A stretch of DNA of 64,000 nucleotides from Candidatus Methylophosphatis roskildensis (GCA_016708905.1 JADJEV010000005.1:310001-374000); one strand, 5' to 3'; shown: positions 49,713-59,179, counted from the first letter of the stretch. Notes: generated by a model from the sequence alone, not told the origin. Numbers and translations: made by a program.

Positions 49713-49920
49713 GTTCTTCCCTTTGCGTCCGAAAATGCGATGATGAGGGCCGATTTAGGCACCAAACCAGCCAGGAAGCATCAAGCTTAACCGCGCCAAA
49801 GGGAAGATGGAGCAATGCGATCCCCGCTTGCCCAGCGCGTCGGCTTCGCCAAGAATACTGTCGTATCCCAGCCGGTTTCCCGGGCAAGACATCGGATTCG
49901 CTCAATCGATCCAGCACTCT

Positions 49921-52560
49921 ATGGCAAAGAACAAGCCTCGTCTCGTCGCTCCGCCGCCAGGCATCGCGGGTTCTGGCGAGACGGTATTGCCGCCTGCTCG
50001 CCGGCCTTTGCTTGCAGGGTTGGTCGATCAGGCAGGCGACCCGATGCTGCTGATTCAACCCAATGGGGCGCTGCTGTGGGCCAATCCGGTGGCCTGCGCG
50101 CGACTCGGCCGCACTCGCGACGACTTGCTTTCATTGCCCATCGGGAATCTTGCCCACGGGTTCGGAAACGAAGCCCTGGCGAAGCAACTCGTCTGCTCAA
50201 ACGAACCGTCGTCCAAGCCGCTTGAAGGCGAGTTTGTTCGCGCCGACGGATCCCGCTGGCCGGTGATCCTGCAGGCGCGAAAGATCGTGTGTGATGGGGA
50301 AATCGCGATTCTTGTTCTAGCAAACGAGCGCCAAGACCAGGCAGCAATCAGATTCGCGGCCGAAACCGTACTCTCGCAAGACCTTGCCGGCGAAACGGCG
50401 CTTGCTGCGATCTCCAGTCGCCTGGTTCAGGCAAATAATGACGATCTTGATGCACCGATCCGCGTATCGCTAGCGCAATTGTGTCAGACGCTTTCTGCGG
50501 ACTGCGGTGATTTGCTGTTGTTGAACGCAGCCAACTCGGCGTGGACTTACTCGCACCATTGGTCGGCAACGCCTCAGCTTCGCTTTCCCCCCGCCGAGGG
50601 GCCGGTTCCGATCGGGCAGTTGGGCTGGGTATGGCGTCAACTGCTTCAACTGGACGCGATAATGGTCCGAAGAGTCGATGGTTTGCCTGCGGACGCAGCG
50701 GCCGATCGCCAGATGCTCGAAGCAGCGGGTTTCGCCTCGGCAGTCTTTGCTCCCCTCGTCCACGGTGGCCAAATCCTCGGTTGCGTCGTGCTGGGGAGAA
50801 CCCGCTCGCAAACGCCATGGAGTGATGGCGACGTGGCGCTCGTGCGTTCGGTCGCCGATCTTTTCGCCACCTCGATCGAGCGACAGCGTATGCAGATCGA
50901 GATGAGCGGGCGCCTCCAGTTCGAATCGCTGGTCGGCAGTATTGCCAGCGGCCTGTTGCGCACACCGGCCAATCTTCTCGACCCCGGCATCGAGCAGGCG
51001 TTGCAGCAAATCGCCGAATATCTGCGCGCCGATCGCGCAGCGGTGGTACTGCTTTCAGCCGACGGGCAGCGTTTCGGCATCGCGCATGAAGTGTGCCTGT
51101 CAACATCGGTGCCGGCGCGCGAAACCGTGCAGGATCTGCCCGTCGACAGCTTCCTGCCACGCGCGCGAAGACTGAACCCCGCTGATGCCGCTATCATCCC
51201 GGATCCGCATGCGCTGCCGGGCTTTGCAGTAGAGACGCGGCGCATCCTCGAGTTGTTCGGCATCGGATCGGCGTTGGCGGTGCCGCTGGTTCTGGGATCC
51301 GAAGTGGTCGGCGGCATCGTCATCGGGCGCAGTGCGCCGGGCCAGAGCTGGGATGAGCAGCAAATCGCCCTGCTGCGGGCCTGTGCCGACATCATCATCA
51401 CCACCATACAGCGATTACGCATAGAACAGGCGTTGCGCGAATCTGACGAGAAATTCTCGCGGACCTTTCTCGCGATGCCCGACGCGGTCGCCATCACGGA
51501 AATCGACAGCGGAAGGATCATCGAGGCCAATCCTGCCTTTGAAACCGGGCTGGGTTTGCCGCTGTCGGAGGCTATCGGCCGCTCGGTTTTCGAGCTTGGA
51601 TTCTGGGGTAGCATTGAAGAGCACCAGCGCCTGGTCGACGACGTCCTGCGCCATGGCGTGGTCCGCAATCGCGAACTGGTGATAAGGCGCACAACCGGCG
51701 GCGCGGTGAACCTGCTCCTTTCGGCGGTAAGAATCGAGCTTCGCGGCAAGCCCTATTTGTGTACCGTGATGCGCGACGTCACCTCTGCCAAGGCCGCGGA
51801 ACAGGCGCTGCGCACCGCAGAATCCGCCCTGCGTGAGCTGAATCTGCAACTCGAAGCCCGCGTCAGAAGCCGCACTGCGGAACTCGAGACTTCTCTGCGC
51901 GAACTCGAGAGCTTCAGCTATTCCGTGTCGCACGATCTGCGCTCCCCGTTGCGCGGCATCAACGGCTTTGCCAACCTGCTCGCGGAAGACTATGGCGAGC
52001 GCCTCGACGAAAACGCCCGCGAATATCTGAACCGCATCTCGTCCGCGACAGTTCGCATGGGAAATCTGATCGATGAATTGCTTGATCTCGCGCGCATCGC
52101 TCGCGTGCCGATGCGCAAGACAAAACTCGACCTGGCTACCGTCGGCCGATCAATCGTCAACGAATTTCGCAACACCGAACCGATGCGCGAGATCGAGGTC
52201 GTCATCGCGCCAACACTGCCGACACGCGCCGATCCCGGCCTGATCCAAATCGCACTGTCCAACCTGCTCGGGAACGCCTGGAAATTCACCGGGGCAACGG
52301 CTCGACCCCGCATCGAACTCGGCTCCCGCACCGTGAATGGCGAGCAGCAGTTCTTCGTGCGGGACAACGGCGCCGGCTTCGACATGACCAATTCCCAGCT
52401 TTTGTTCCGGCCCTTCAGCCGCTTGCACCGTCCGACGGAATTCCCCGGCACCGGCATTGGCCTGGCCACCGTGGCACGCATCGTCCAGCGGCACGGCGGG
52501 CGCATCTGGGCAGAAGGGCAGGTAGGCCGGGGCGCAGGCTTTTACTTCACGCTTGGATGA
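49921..52560 (+). CDS. Multi-sensor hybrid-free histidine kinase (PAS-GAF-GAF-PAS-HisKA-HATPase)
   Basis: The 879-residue protein has an N-terminal PAS-like domain (DPMLLIQPNGALLWANPVA), two GAF domains (about 145-330 and 350-500), a PAS domain (FSRTFLAMPDAVAITEIDSG), a coiled coil, the dimerisation helix with phospho-His in SYSVSHDLRSPLRGING near residue 670, and an ATPase domain (LSNLLGNAWKFT, DNGAGFDM, GTGIGLATV). There is no membrane helix or receiver domain, so it is a soluble sensor kinase, and no response regulator is adjacent. ATG 49921 begins MAKNKPRL. Confidence 0.92.
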   Translation: MAKNKPRLVAPPPGIAGSGETVLPPARRPLLAGLVDQAGDPMLLIQPNGALLWANPVACARLGRTRDDLLSLPIGNLAHGFGNEALAKQLVCSNEPSSKPLEGEFVRADGSRWPVILQARKIVCDGEIAILVLANERQDQAAIRFAAETVLSQDLAGETALAAISSRLVQANNDDLDAPIRVSLAQLCQTLSADCGDLLLLNAANSAWTYSHHWSATPQLRFPPAEGPVPIGQLGWVWRQLLQLDAIMVRRVDGLPADAAADRQMLEAAGFASAVFAPLVHGGQILGCVVLGRTRSQTPWSDGDVALVRSVADLFATSIERQRMQIEMSGRLQFESLVGSIASGLLRTPANLLDPGIEQALQQIAEYLRADRAAVVLLSADGQRFGIAHEVCLSTSVPARETVQDLPVDSFLPRARRLNPADAAIIPDPHALPGFAVETRRILELFGIGSALAVPLVLGSEVVGGIVIGRSAPGQSWDEQQIALLRACADIIITTIQRLRIEQALRESDEKFSRTFLAMPDAVAITEIDSGRIIEANPAFETGLGLPLSEAIGRSVFELGFWGSIEEHQRLVDDVLRHGVVRNRELVIRRTTGGAVNLLLSAVRIELRGKPYLCTVMRDVTSAKAAEQALRTAESALRELNLQLEARVRSRTAELETSLRELESFSYSVSHDLRSPLRGINGFANLLAEDYGERLDENAREYLNRISSATVRMGNLIDELLDLARIARVPMRKTKLDLATVGRSIVNEFRNTEPMREIEVVIAPTLPTRADPGLIQIALSNLLGNAWKFTGATARPRIELGSRTVNGEQQFFVRDNGAGFDMTNSQLLFRPFSRLHRPTEFPGTGIGLATVARIVQRHGGRIWAEGQVGRGAGFYFTLG

Positions 52561-52874
52561 TCGCATGGCCTGTTCAGTCCTCGATCATGCGAGCCCGACA
52601 GGATTGCAGGCGCACGGTAGCTTCCAAGGTAGGCCGTCGCATCCGATTCGTTTGACCGATGCAGAAAGCACGGCACATCTTTCCACAGATCTGGTGCCAT
52701 GCCGTCGATCTAGAAAAGACTGTGGCATTTCGCTGCAAACCCCTGCCCGGACGTGTGATTTTCGGTAATATTCCGCGCCGAATGCGATCCCGCTGGGTCT
52801 ATAATGCGCGCTGTTGCCTGGGATAGCCGATTACAAACGCATAGCATCCGGGCGAATCCCGAGAAAGTGACCGC
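52561..52874. other. Intergenic region before fimV
   Basis: About 314 bp hold no gene I can support. The right end should carry the fimV promoter. A near match to sigma-54 at 52730-52748 has the wrong GG-GC spacing. Confidence 0.5.
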
Positions 52875-54758
52875 ATGCCGCCTAGCCGCTTCCTGCCCCT
52901 CCTTGTGCTCGCCCTGCTCTCGCTCGACGCGCAAGCACTGGGCATCGGCGAGATCGTCAGCCAGCCACGCCTGGGCGAACGCCTGCGTATCGAGGTTCGA
53001 CTGCTGACTGACGGTGAGTCGGCGCTCGAACCAGGGTGCATCCGACTGGCTCCCGGCGACAATGCCGACGATCTACCATGGGTGCGCGGAGCACGAGTAC
53101 GGCTCCAGGGCGGGGCCCGGCCGACTCTGGTCATCGAGTCGAACGAAGCGGTCAATCATCCGATTTACCTGCTCGGTCTGCGGGTGAGTTGCGGTGCAGA
53201 AGTGAAGCGCGAGTTCACCCTGATGCCCCAGCCACCCGTCGAGTTGCCGGTCGCATCGTCGCCGACACCGCTCAGCGGCGCCCCGGATGCCTCCCGTGCA
53301 GCAATCGCGACGCCTGCCGGGGAAGCGGGCACCAGTGGCTGGATGACGCTGGAGGGCGAAACCCTTTCCGGCATCGCGAGCGCACTTTTCCCCAACGATC
53401 CGGCGCGCCAGAAGTCTTTCATCCGCGACGCGGCGCGGGTCAATCCGCGCCTGTTCCGTGGTGTTGCCGACCCGGCCCAGCATCCTTTGCCGGCAGGCGA
53501 GAGCCTGGCTCTGCCGGGCACCGGCGCCCGCAAGGCGGAGCGCGTAAAGGCGCGCCCGAAAGTCGCCAAGCCCCGCCCAGCCCGCGCGGCGCGGCCGACT
53601 CGCGATGCGGACTCGCCAGCGCCTGTGGTCCGCAAGAGCACACCGACACCCCGCCGCAGCGAGGACATTCTGTCGGTGGCCTCCGGCACAGACAGCGAAT
53701 CCGGCCTGAAATTCTCCACCTTGCTCAATGACAGCCGTTCCCGCGGTCTGACGGAAGAACAACGCGAGCGCCTGCGCCAGGAACAGCGGCTGATCGCTGA
53801 ACTCGACGAGAAGATCATTGCCTCTCTGGCCCTGGCCGAAAAGATTCGCAACATGGAGGGCTATCTCGACAAGCTGCAGGGCGACATGCTCCAGCTCGAT
53901 CAGAAGATCCAGAGCTCGAAGACCGAGCCGGCACAAGTTACGCCGCCACCGGCTGCCCAGGCTGTTCCGTCCGCCGCGCCGGCCGTTGCGGCCAAGGCAC
54001 CTGCCGCGCGCACGCCCGAAGACGACTCGATTCCCTGGCAATACCCGCTGCTCGCAGCCGCGGTCGGGCTGGCCGGCTGGCTCTGGTGGCGCCGCCGGCG
54101 GCCGGTCGAAGATACCTATTCACACTATTCGGATGGCGTTGCTGCGATAGAGGAGCCGACTCCGGAGCCGCCTGCCGCGCCCGAACACACGGTGATCATG
54201 GCCCCGTCGATGCAGCAGACTCCGGCCGCCGAACCCCTGTCGCTCGATCTCGAAGATCACCACGAGCAGGACAACCGGATCGGCGTTGCCGAGCACGATT
54301 CCGCGCTCGAACTGGCCGAAATCATGTTGTCATTCGGCCGCGTGCAAGGGGCCGCGCAGACGCTTTCCGACTATATCCATGCCAATCCGCGCCAGGCGAT
54401 TCGCCCCTGGCTCAAGCTGCTCGAGGTCTACCACGGCGCCGGCATGCGTGCCGAATTCGAAGCGCTGGTCGAGCAGTTCCACCGCAACTTCAACGTGCAG
54501 AAGATCACCTGGGGCGACTACGCGCAGGATCTGGCACGCGCCTCGCTCGAAGATCTGCCGCATCTGGTGCAGGAAGTGGTCTCGTCGTGGGGCTTGCCGG
54601 CTTGTCTGAACCTGTTGCAGGGCCACCTGAACGACAACCGCGAAGGCACCCGAATGGGCTTTCCGCTCGGCGTGGTCGATGACATCGCCACGCTGGTCGC
54701 GCTGCTCGAGGCCCGGCTCGAACCGCGGCCTGCCACACCCGCGCAAGCAGCCGCCTGA
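52875..54758 (+). CDS. fimV: FimV/HubP-like pilus assembly and polar protein
   Basis: The 627-residue protein has a signal peptide (FLPLLVLALLSLDAQALG), the FimV N-terminal domain (IGEIVSQPRLGERLRIEV), a LysM-like segment (GETLSGIASALFPNDPARQKSFIRD), a Pro/Ala-rich linker, a coiled coil (about 290-350), one membrane helix near residue 390-408 and a C-terminal cytoplasmic TPR region ending in the FimV C-terminal motif. FimV organises cell poles and type IV pili. It is likely tied to the pilin and PilB-like genes elsewhere in the window. Confidence 0.88.
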   Translation: MPPSRFLPLLVLALLSLDAQALGIGEIVSQPRLGERLRIEVRLLTDGESALEPGCIRLAPGDNADDLPWVRGARVRLQGGARPTLVIESNEAVNHPIYLLGLRVSCGAEVKREFTLMPQPPVELPVASSPTPLSGAPDASRAAIATPAGEAGTSGWMTLEGETLSGIASALFPNDPARQKSFIRDAARVNPRLFRGVADPAQHPLPAGESLALPGTGARKAERVKARPKVAKPRPARAARPTRDADSPAPVVRKSTPTPRRSEDILSVASGTDSESGLKFSTLLNDSRSRGLTEEQRERLRQEQRLIAELDEKIIASLALAEKIRNMEGYLDKLQGDMLQLDQKIQSSKTEPAQVTPPPAAQAVPSAAPAVAAKAPAARTPEDDSIPWQYPLLAAAVGLAGWLWWRRRRPVEDTYSHYSDGVAAIEEPTPEPPAAPEHTVIMAPSMQQTPAAEPLSLDLEDHHEQDNRIGVAEHDSALELAEIMLSFGRVQGAAQTLSDYIHANPRQAIRPWLKLLEVYHGAGMRAEFEALVEQFHRNFNVQKITWGDYAQDLARASLEDLPHLVQEVVSSWGLPACLNLLQGHLNDNREGTRMGFPLGVVDDIATLVALLEARLEPRPATPAQAAA

Positions 54759-54831
54759 GCGGTTCCCCGCCGCCCTCTGCCCAACCTCCATGGCGTCTAC
54801 GGCGCGACGAGCCTCGAGTCTCGTCGCGCGC

Positions 54832-55584
54832 TCACACCGGATTGTCGATATCCACGAATTCGCAGCCCAGCCCGCAGTGTTCCGCGAGATGGCTGGCCAG
54901 GGCCTGCACGCCATAGCGCTCGGTCGCATGGTGTCCGGCTGCGATGTAGGGCACGCCGGCCTCCCGCGCCAGATGCACGGTCGGCTCGGAAATCTCGCCG
55001 CTGACGAACACGTCCGCGCCTGCCGCAATCGCCTGCTCGAACATCCCTTGCGCTGCGCCGGTACACCAGGCAATGCGTGACACCATGCGGCCGCCATCAC
55101 CGACCAGAAGCGGCGCGCGCTGCAGACGCCTGCCGATCTGATCGGCAAGGTCGGCTGCAGGTATTGCGCGACGTTCGATCGCCCCGCCAAGGAAGCCGAT
55201 GTCCTGCTCGGCAAACCGGCCGTCCGTTCGCCATTCCATGAGCCGGGCCAGTTGCGCGTTGTTGCCGAGTTGCGGGTGCGCATCGAGCGGCAGGTGGTAG
55301 GCGAACAGGTTGATGTCGTGACCCAGCAGTCGCGCCAGGCGCGCCTTGCGCGTGCCGGTGACGCGCCCATCCGCCCCGCGCCAGAACCAGCCGTGATGCA
55401 CCACGATGGCATCGGCCCCGCATTCGATTGCGCGTTCCATCAGCGCGAGACTGGCGGTCACGCCGAATAGAACCACTCCGATCTCGGCGCGCCCTTCCAC
55501 TTGCAGGCCGTTTGGGCAATAATCGTGAAAGCGTGCGGCTTCCAGCAGTTCATCCAGATAGTGTTGAAGCTCCGATCGCTGCAT
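54832..55584 (-). CDS. Nif3-like dinuclear metal-centre protein
   Basis: The 250-residue protein begins MQRSELQHYLDELLEA and has NGLQVEGR, ADAIVVHHGWFW, AYHLPLDAHPQLGNNAQLA and AGHHATERYGVQALA, the metal-binding His clusters of the Nif3/YbgI family. The family is widespread; its enzymatic role is debated (GTP cyclohydrolase I type 2 has been proposed). ATG 55584 is chosen. It is divergent from the protease gene, as seen in many betaproteobacteria. Confidence 0.92.
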   Translation of the reverse strand: MQRSELQHYLDELLEAARFHDYCPNGLQVEGRAEIGVVLFGVTASLALMERAIECGADAIVVHHGWFWRGADGRVTGTRKARLARLLGHDINLFAYHLPLDAHPQLGNNAQLARLMEWRTDGRFAEQDIGFLGGAIERRAIPAADLADQIGRRLQRAPLLVGDGGRMVSRIAWCTGAAQGMFEQAIAAGADVFVSGEISEPTVHLAREAGVPYIAAGHHATERYGVQALASHLAEHCGLGCEFVDIDNPV

Positions 55585-55624
55585 CGCCTCTCCCGACCAT
55601 ACACTCATTCAATCGATCCGAATT

Positions 55625-56815
55625 ATGCGCCGCTTGTGGCTGATGTTCGCGCAGGCCGTCACCGTTGCGCTTGCTCTGCTGTTCGTCGTGTCGACGCTGA
55701 AACCCGAGTGGCTCGGTCGCGCGCCGCAGTTTGTGACCCAGCCGGCACCGGCGCCGGCGGCGGCCAAGCCGAATCCCGTTGCGCAAATCACAAGCTCTGT
55801 AGCGGCGGCCGATGTCAACTCGCTCTCGTACGCCAGTGCTGCCAGCAAGGCACTGCCGTCGGTCGTTCACATCTTCACCAGCAAGGAGATCAAGTCGCCA
55901 CGGCACCCGTTCGCCAACGACCCGATCTTTCGTCATTTCTTCGGCGATCGCTTCGAGTCGATGCCGCAACGCCGTTCGGGGCTGGGTAGCGGCGTGATCG
56001 TCAGTCCCGATGGCTACGTGCTCACCAACAACCATGTGATCGACGCGGCCGACGAGATCGAGGTCGCGCTTCAAGACGGACGCAAGCTGCGCGCACGCAC
56101 GGTCGGCATGGACCCGGAGTCCGACCTGGCGGTGCTCAAGATACAGTCGGACGACAAGCTGGCCGCGGTGTCCTTCGCGCCGGCCGGCTCGGTGCACGTC
56201 GGCGACGTCGCGCTGGCCATCGGCAACCCGTTCGGCGTCGGACAGACAGTGACCATGGGCATCGTCAGCGCGATGGGCCGCACCGCGCTCGGCATCAATA
56301 CCTTCGAGGATTTCATCCAGACCGACGCGGCAATCAACCCGGGCAACTCGGGCGGCGCGCTGGTCGATTCGAACGGCAACCTGATCGGCATCAATACGGC
56401 GATCGCTTCGGACTCGAGCGGCTCGATGGGAATCGGCTTCGCGATTCCGGTCACCCTGGCGAGCAACGTGATGGAGCAGATCATTCGCACCGGCACGGTA
56501 ACGCGCGGCTGGATCGGCGTCGAAGTGCAGGAAATCACCCCGGAGCTGGCCGAATCTTTCGGCCTGGCCTCGCGCGAAGGCACATTGGTCGCCGGCGTGA
56601 TGCGCGGCGGCCCGGCCGACAAGGCCGGCATCCGTCCCGGCGACGTATTGACCGCCGTCGACGGCAAGGCGATTCACGACAACCACAGCATGCTCGATCT
56701 GGTCGCTGCGCTGCCGCCGGGCAGCGGCGCGCGGTTCCGCATCCTGCGCGACAAACAGGCCGCGGACATCGAAGTGCAGATCGGCAAGCGTCCGCCGCTG
56801 AAGAAGGAAGGCTGA
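55625..56815 (+). CDS. Membrane-anchored HtrA/DegS-type serine protease
   Basis: The 396-residue protein has an N-terminal membrane anchor (LWLMFAQAVTVALALLFVVS), a trypsin-like domain with His in TNNHVIDA (near 136), Asp in ESDLAVLKIQ (near 165) and Ser in NPGNSGGAL (near 241), and a single PDZ domain at the C-terminus (VAGVMRGGPADKAGIRPGDVL). One PDZ and a membrane anchor fit DegS/AlgW, which senses misfolded outer-membrane proteins, more than DegP. Confidence 0.93.
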   Translation: MRRLWLMFAQAVTVALALLFVVSTLKPEWLGRAPQFVTQPAPAPAAAKPNPVAQITSSVAAADVNSLSYASAASKALPSVVHIFTSKEIKSPRHPFANDPIFRHFFGDRFESMPQRRSGLGSGVIVSPDGYVLTNNHVIDAADEIEVALQDGRKLRARTVGMDPESDLAVLKIQSDDKLAAVSFAPAGSVHVGDVALAIGNPFGVGQTVTMGIVSAMGRTALGINTFEDFIQTDAAINPGNSGGALVDSNGNLIGINTAIASDSSGSMGIGFAIPVTLASNVMEQIIRTGTVTRGWIGVEVQEITPELAESFGLASREGTLVAGVMRGGPADKAGIRPGDVLTAVDGKAIHDNHSMLDLVAALPPGSGARFRILRDKQAADIEVQIGKRPPLKKEG

Positions 56816-56841
56816 CTCGTTCGGCCTGCCGCGAGTGGTGG

Positions 56842-56953
56842 CCTGGAAGCCGCATGGAATGGCGTTCTTCAGAGCATACCCCGTGAAAGGCAGGCAATAC
56901 GCGGCTCGCAGGCAAGCCATCCCGCAGAAGGCCTATCCATGCGGCTTCCAGGC
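56842..56953. repeat. Palindromic repeat between the protease gene and tatC
   Basis: GCCTGGAAGCCGCATGGA (56842-56859) and its exact complement (56936-56953) enclose a second partial palindrome with GCGGCTCGCAGG. The CCGCATGG and GCGGCTCGCAG motifs link it to the repeats at 7648, 23359, 29231 and 31784. It lies between convergent genes. Confidence 0.78.
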
Positions 56954-56964
56954 ATGGACGAGAA

Positions 56965-57735
56965 TCAGCGTTCGGTCAGGCGTCCGGCAGTTTCCTCGGC
57001 GGCATCGGCCTCCGGTTTCGGTTTGACGAAGCGGGCAACCAGTAACCCGACTTCGAAGAGCAGGCACAGCGGCACGGCAAGCATCACCTGCGAGATCACG
57101 TCGGGCGGCGTGACCACCGCGGCGACGACGAAAGCGCCGACGATCACATAGGGCCGGGCAGCGCGCATCTTCTCCAGCGGGACGATGCCGAAGCGGGCCA
57201 GCACGATCACGATTACCGGCACCTCGAAAGTCACGCCGAAGGCGACGAACATGGTCATCACGAACGAGAGGTACTGCTCGATGTCCGGCGCAGGGGTGAT
57301 GCTCTTGGGCGCAAACTCCGCGATGAATTTGAACACCGTGTTGAACACTAAAAAATAACTGAACGCGATGCCGAGTATGAACAGCAGCGTGCTGGCGACC
57401 ACCAGCGGCAATACGAGCTTCTTCTCGTGGACGTAAAGCCCCGGCGCCACGAAAGCCCAGGCCTGGTAGAGAACGACCGGCAGGGCAATCACGAACGCCA
57501 CCATCAGGGTCACCTTGACCGGCACGAGGAACGGCGTCACCACGCCGGTGGCGATCATCCTGGTGCCTTCCGGCAGGGTATGGATCATCGGTTGGGCGAG
57601 CAGGTCGTAGATCTGCCCGGCAAAGGGCATCAGGCAGACGAACACCACGATCACCGCACCGATCGCGCGCAGCAGTCGGCCGCGCAGTTCGACCAGATGC
57701 GAAATGAAGGTCTCTCCGTCTCCCGTCGCGGCCAT
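56965..57735 (-). CDS. tatC: Sec-independent translocase subunit TatC
   Basis: TatC is the core membrane subunit that binds twin-arginine signal peptides. The 256-residue protein starts MAATGDGETFISHLVELRGRLLR and has six hydrophobic segments, with the conserved F-x-H-L-x-E-L-R at the N-terminus and AFGVTFEVPV in the middle. ATG 57735 is 2 bp from the tatB stop. Confidence 0.96.
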   Translation of the reverse strand: MAATGDGETFISHLVELRGRLLRAIGAVIVVFVCLMPFAGQIYDLLAQPMIHTLPEGTRMIATGVVTPFLVPVKVTLMVAFVIALPVVLYQAWAFVAPGLYVHEKKLVLPLVVASTLLFILGIAFSYFLVFNTVFKFIAEFAPKSITPAPDIEQYLSFVMTMFVAFGVTFEVPVIVIVLARFGIVPLEKMRAARPYVIVGAFVVAAVVTPPDVISQVMLAVPLCLLFEVGLLVARFVKPKPEADAAEETAGRLTER

Positions 57736-57736
57736 C

Positions 57737-58165
57737 TCAGGACTTGCCGGAGTTCGCCGCCGGCGTTGCGCCGGCCCCGAGCTCGAGGTGCGGCGAGACT
57801 TCGGCAACCGGGGTCGGCGGCTCAGCCTGCGGTTGTGGTGAAGGCAGCTCGGCGGACGCCCCGGCCAAGGGTGGGGCATCGGCCGAAGCGATCGCCCGAT
57901 TCAGGTCAGTCTCGACCGTCGTCAGTTCCTTGTGCACCGAGGTCTCGAAGTCACGCGCCGAAGTTTCGATCTGCTGCTGCATCTTGCGCAGCTCGTCGAG
58001 TTGCATCTCGCGGTTGATGTCAGTCTTGACGTCGTTGACATAGCGTTGCAGGCGTCCGAGCAGATGCCCAGCGGTGCGCGCGACCTTCGGCAGGCGCTCC
58101 GGGCCGAGCACCACCAGCGCCACGACGGCGATGAGCATCAACTCGGAGAAGCCGAAGTCAAACAT
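57737..58165 (-). CDS. tatB: Sec-independent translocase subunit TatB
   Basis: The 142-residue protein begins MFDFGFSELMLIAVVALVVLGPERLPKVAR, the TatB membrane helix with GPERLP hinge, followed by an amphipathic helix and a Pro-rich tail. It forms the receptor with TatC. ATG 58165 is chosen. A hairpin lies between tatA and tatB. Confidence 0.95.
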   Translation of the reverse strand: MFDFGFSELMLIAVVALVVLGPERLPKVARTAGHLLGRLQRYVNDVKTDINREMQLDELRKMQQQIETSARDFETSVHKELTTVETDLNRAIASADAPPLAGASAELPSPQPQAEPPTPVAEVSPHLELGAGATPAANSGKS

Positions 58166-58231
58166 TGGCCAGAAATGGTCTGGTGAGAAAGAGACTGAAT
58201 GCCGTGCCGCAGGCCATCCCCGCAGCACGCT

Positions 58232-58259
58232 CGCGATCCCTGGTCCCGCAGGGATCGCG
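58232..58259. repeat. Hairpin between tatA and tatB
   Basis: CGCGATCCCTG (58232-58242) and CAGGGATCGCG (58249-58259) form a perfect 11-bp stem with a 6-nt loop, just after the tatA stop. It may lower read-through into tatB, so that tatA is made in excess. No T run is present. Confidence 0.65.
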
Positions 58260-58267
58260 TATGCCGG

Positions 58268-58480
58268 CTAAGATCTGGTCTTTTCCTTGACCTCGACATC
58301 GATCGTATTGCCGACCTGCGGCGGCACCTGGGCGGCCTTGTCGCCATCCTTCATGCCGTCCTTGAACCCGCGCACCGCGCCGCCGAGATCCGCGCCGATG
58401 TTGCGCAGCTTTTTTGTACCGAACACCAGCATCACGATGACCAGTACGATCAGCCAGTGCCAGATGCTGAATGAACCCAT
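58268..58480 (-). CDS. tatA: Sec-independent translocase subunit TatA
   Basis: The 70-residue protein starts MGSFSIWHWLIVLVIVMLVFGTKKLRNIG, the TatA membrane helix with FGTKKL hinge, then GADLGGAVRGFKDGMK. It forms the translocation channel. It is the first of tatA-tatB-tatC. Confidence 0.96.
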   Translation of the reverse strand: MGSFSIWHWLIVLVIVMLVFGTKKLRNIGADLGGAVRGFKDGMKDGDKAAQVPPQVGNTIDVEVKEKTRS

Positions 58481-58489
58481 GGTGACCTC

Positions 58490-58840
58490 CTAGCGTCCGA
58501 CCATCGGCCCCGGAATGGGCTCCGGGCCGCCGAGAACGTGGATGTGAAGATGATACACCTCCTGCCGACCGACCCGCCCGGTGTTGATGATGGTACGGAA
58601 GCCGTCCGGGCTGCCCTGTTCGCGCGCCAGGCGCGGGGCAACCGCCAGCATCCTCCCGAGCAGCGCGGCGTCGCTTTCGTCGCAGTTGGCGAGCGATTCG
58701 ATATGGCGTTTCGGGATGATCAGGAAGTGCACCGGCGCATGCGGGTGGATGTCGCTGAAGGCCACCATGTCGTCGTCCTCAAGGATCTTCCTGGCGGGAA
58801 TCTCGCCGCGCGCGATCTTGCAGAAGATGCAGTTGTCCAT
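58490..58840 (-). CDS. hinT: HIT-family nucleotide hydrolase
   Basis: The 116-residue protein starts MDNCIFCKIARGEIPA and has the histidine triad YHLHIHVLGG near the C-terminus. HinT-like enzymes hydrolyse AMP-lysine or other nucleoside phosphoramidates. It lies between hisE and tatA in the same direction. Confidence 0.93.
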   Translation of the reverse strand: MDNCIFCKIARGEIPARKILEDDDMVAFSDIHPHAPVHFLIIPKRHIESLANCDESDAALLGRMLAVAPRLAREQGSPDGFRTIINTGRVGRQEVYHLHIHVLGGPEPIPGPMVGR

Positions 58841-58852
58841 CGGATTTCCTCC

Positions 58853-59179
58853 TCAACCGGCGCTGCGGCTATTCTTCTCGTCGATGCCCGAGATCCCCTC
58901 GCGGCGGCGGAGTTCCGACACCACGTCTTCGACCGACAGCCCGAACTGCGACAGCAGGATCATGCTGTGGAACCACAGATCGGTGACTTCCCACACCAGG
59001 TGCAGCCGATCGCCGTCCTTGGCCGCCATGATGGTCTCGGCCGCTTCCTCGGCGATCTTCTTGCAGATTGCGTCGGTTCCCTTGGCATAGAGGCCGGCCA
59101 CGTAACTGGAATTCGGGTCGGCATGCTTGCGCTCCGCCAGGGCGGCCTGAACACGTTGAATCACTGCAAGATCGATCAT
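58853..59179 (-). CDS. hisE: Phosphoribosyl-ATP pyrophosphatase
   Basis: The 108-residue protein has the MazG-like fold: DAICKKIAEEAAETIMAAKDGDR and DLWFHSMILLSQFGLSVEDV. It makes PR-AMP from PR-ATP, the second step of histidine synthesis. ATG 59179 overlaps the hisI TGA as TGATG. Confidence 0.96.
   Translation of the reverse strand: MIDLAVIQRVQAALAERKHADPNSSYVAGLYAKGTDAICKKIAEEAAETIMAAKDGDRLHLVWEVTDLWFHSMILLSQFGLSVEDVVSELRRREGISGIDEKNSRSAG

Noticed and set aside
52725..52750. Sigma-54-like TGGCATTTCGCTGCA before fimV
   Set aside because: GG and GC are 9 nt apart rather than the strict 10, and the -24 box is imperfect.
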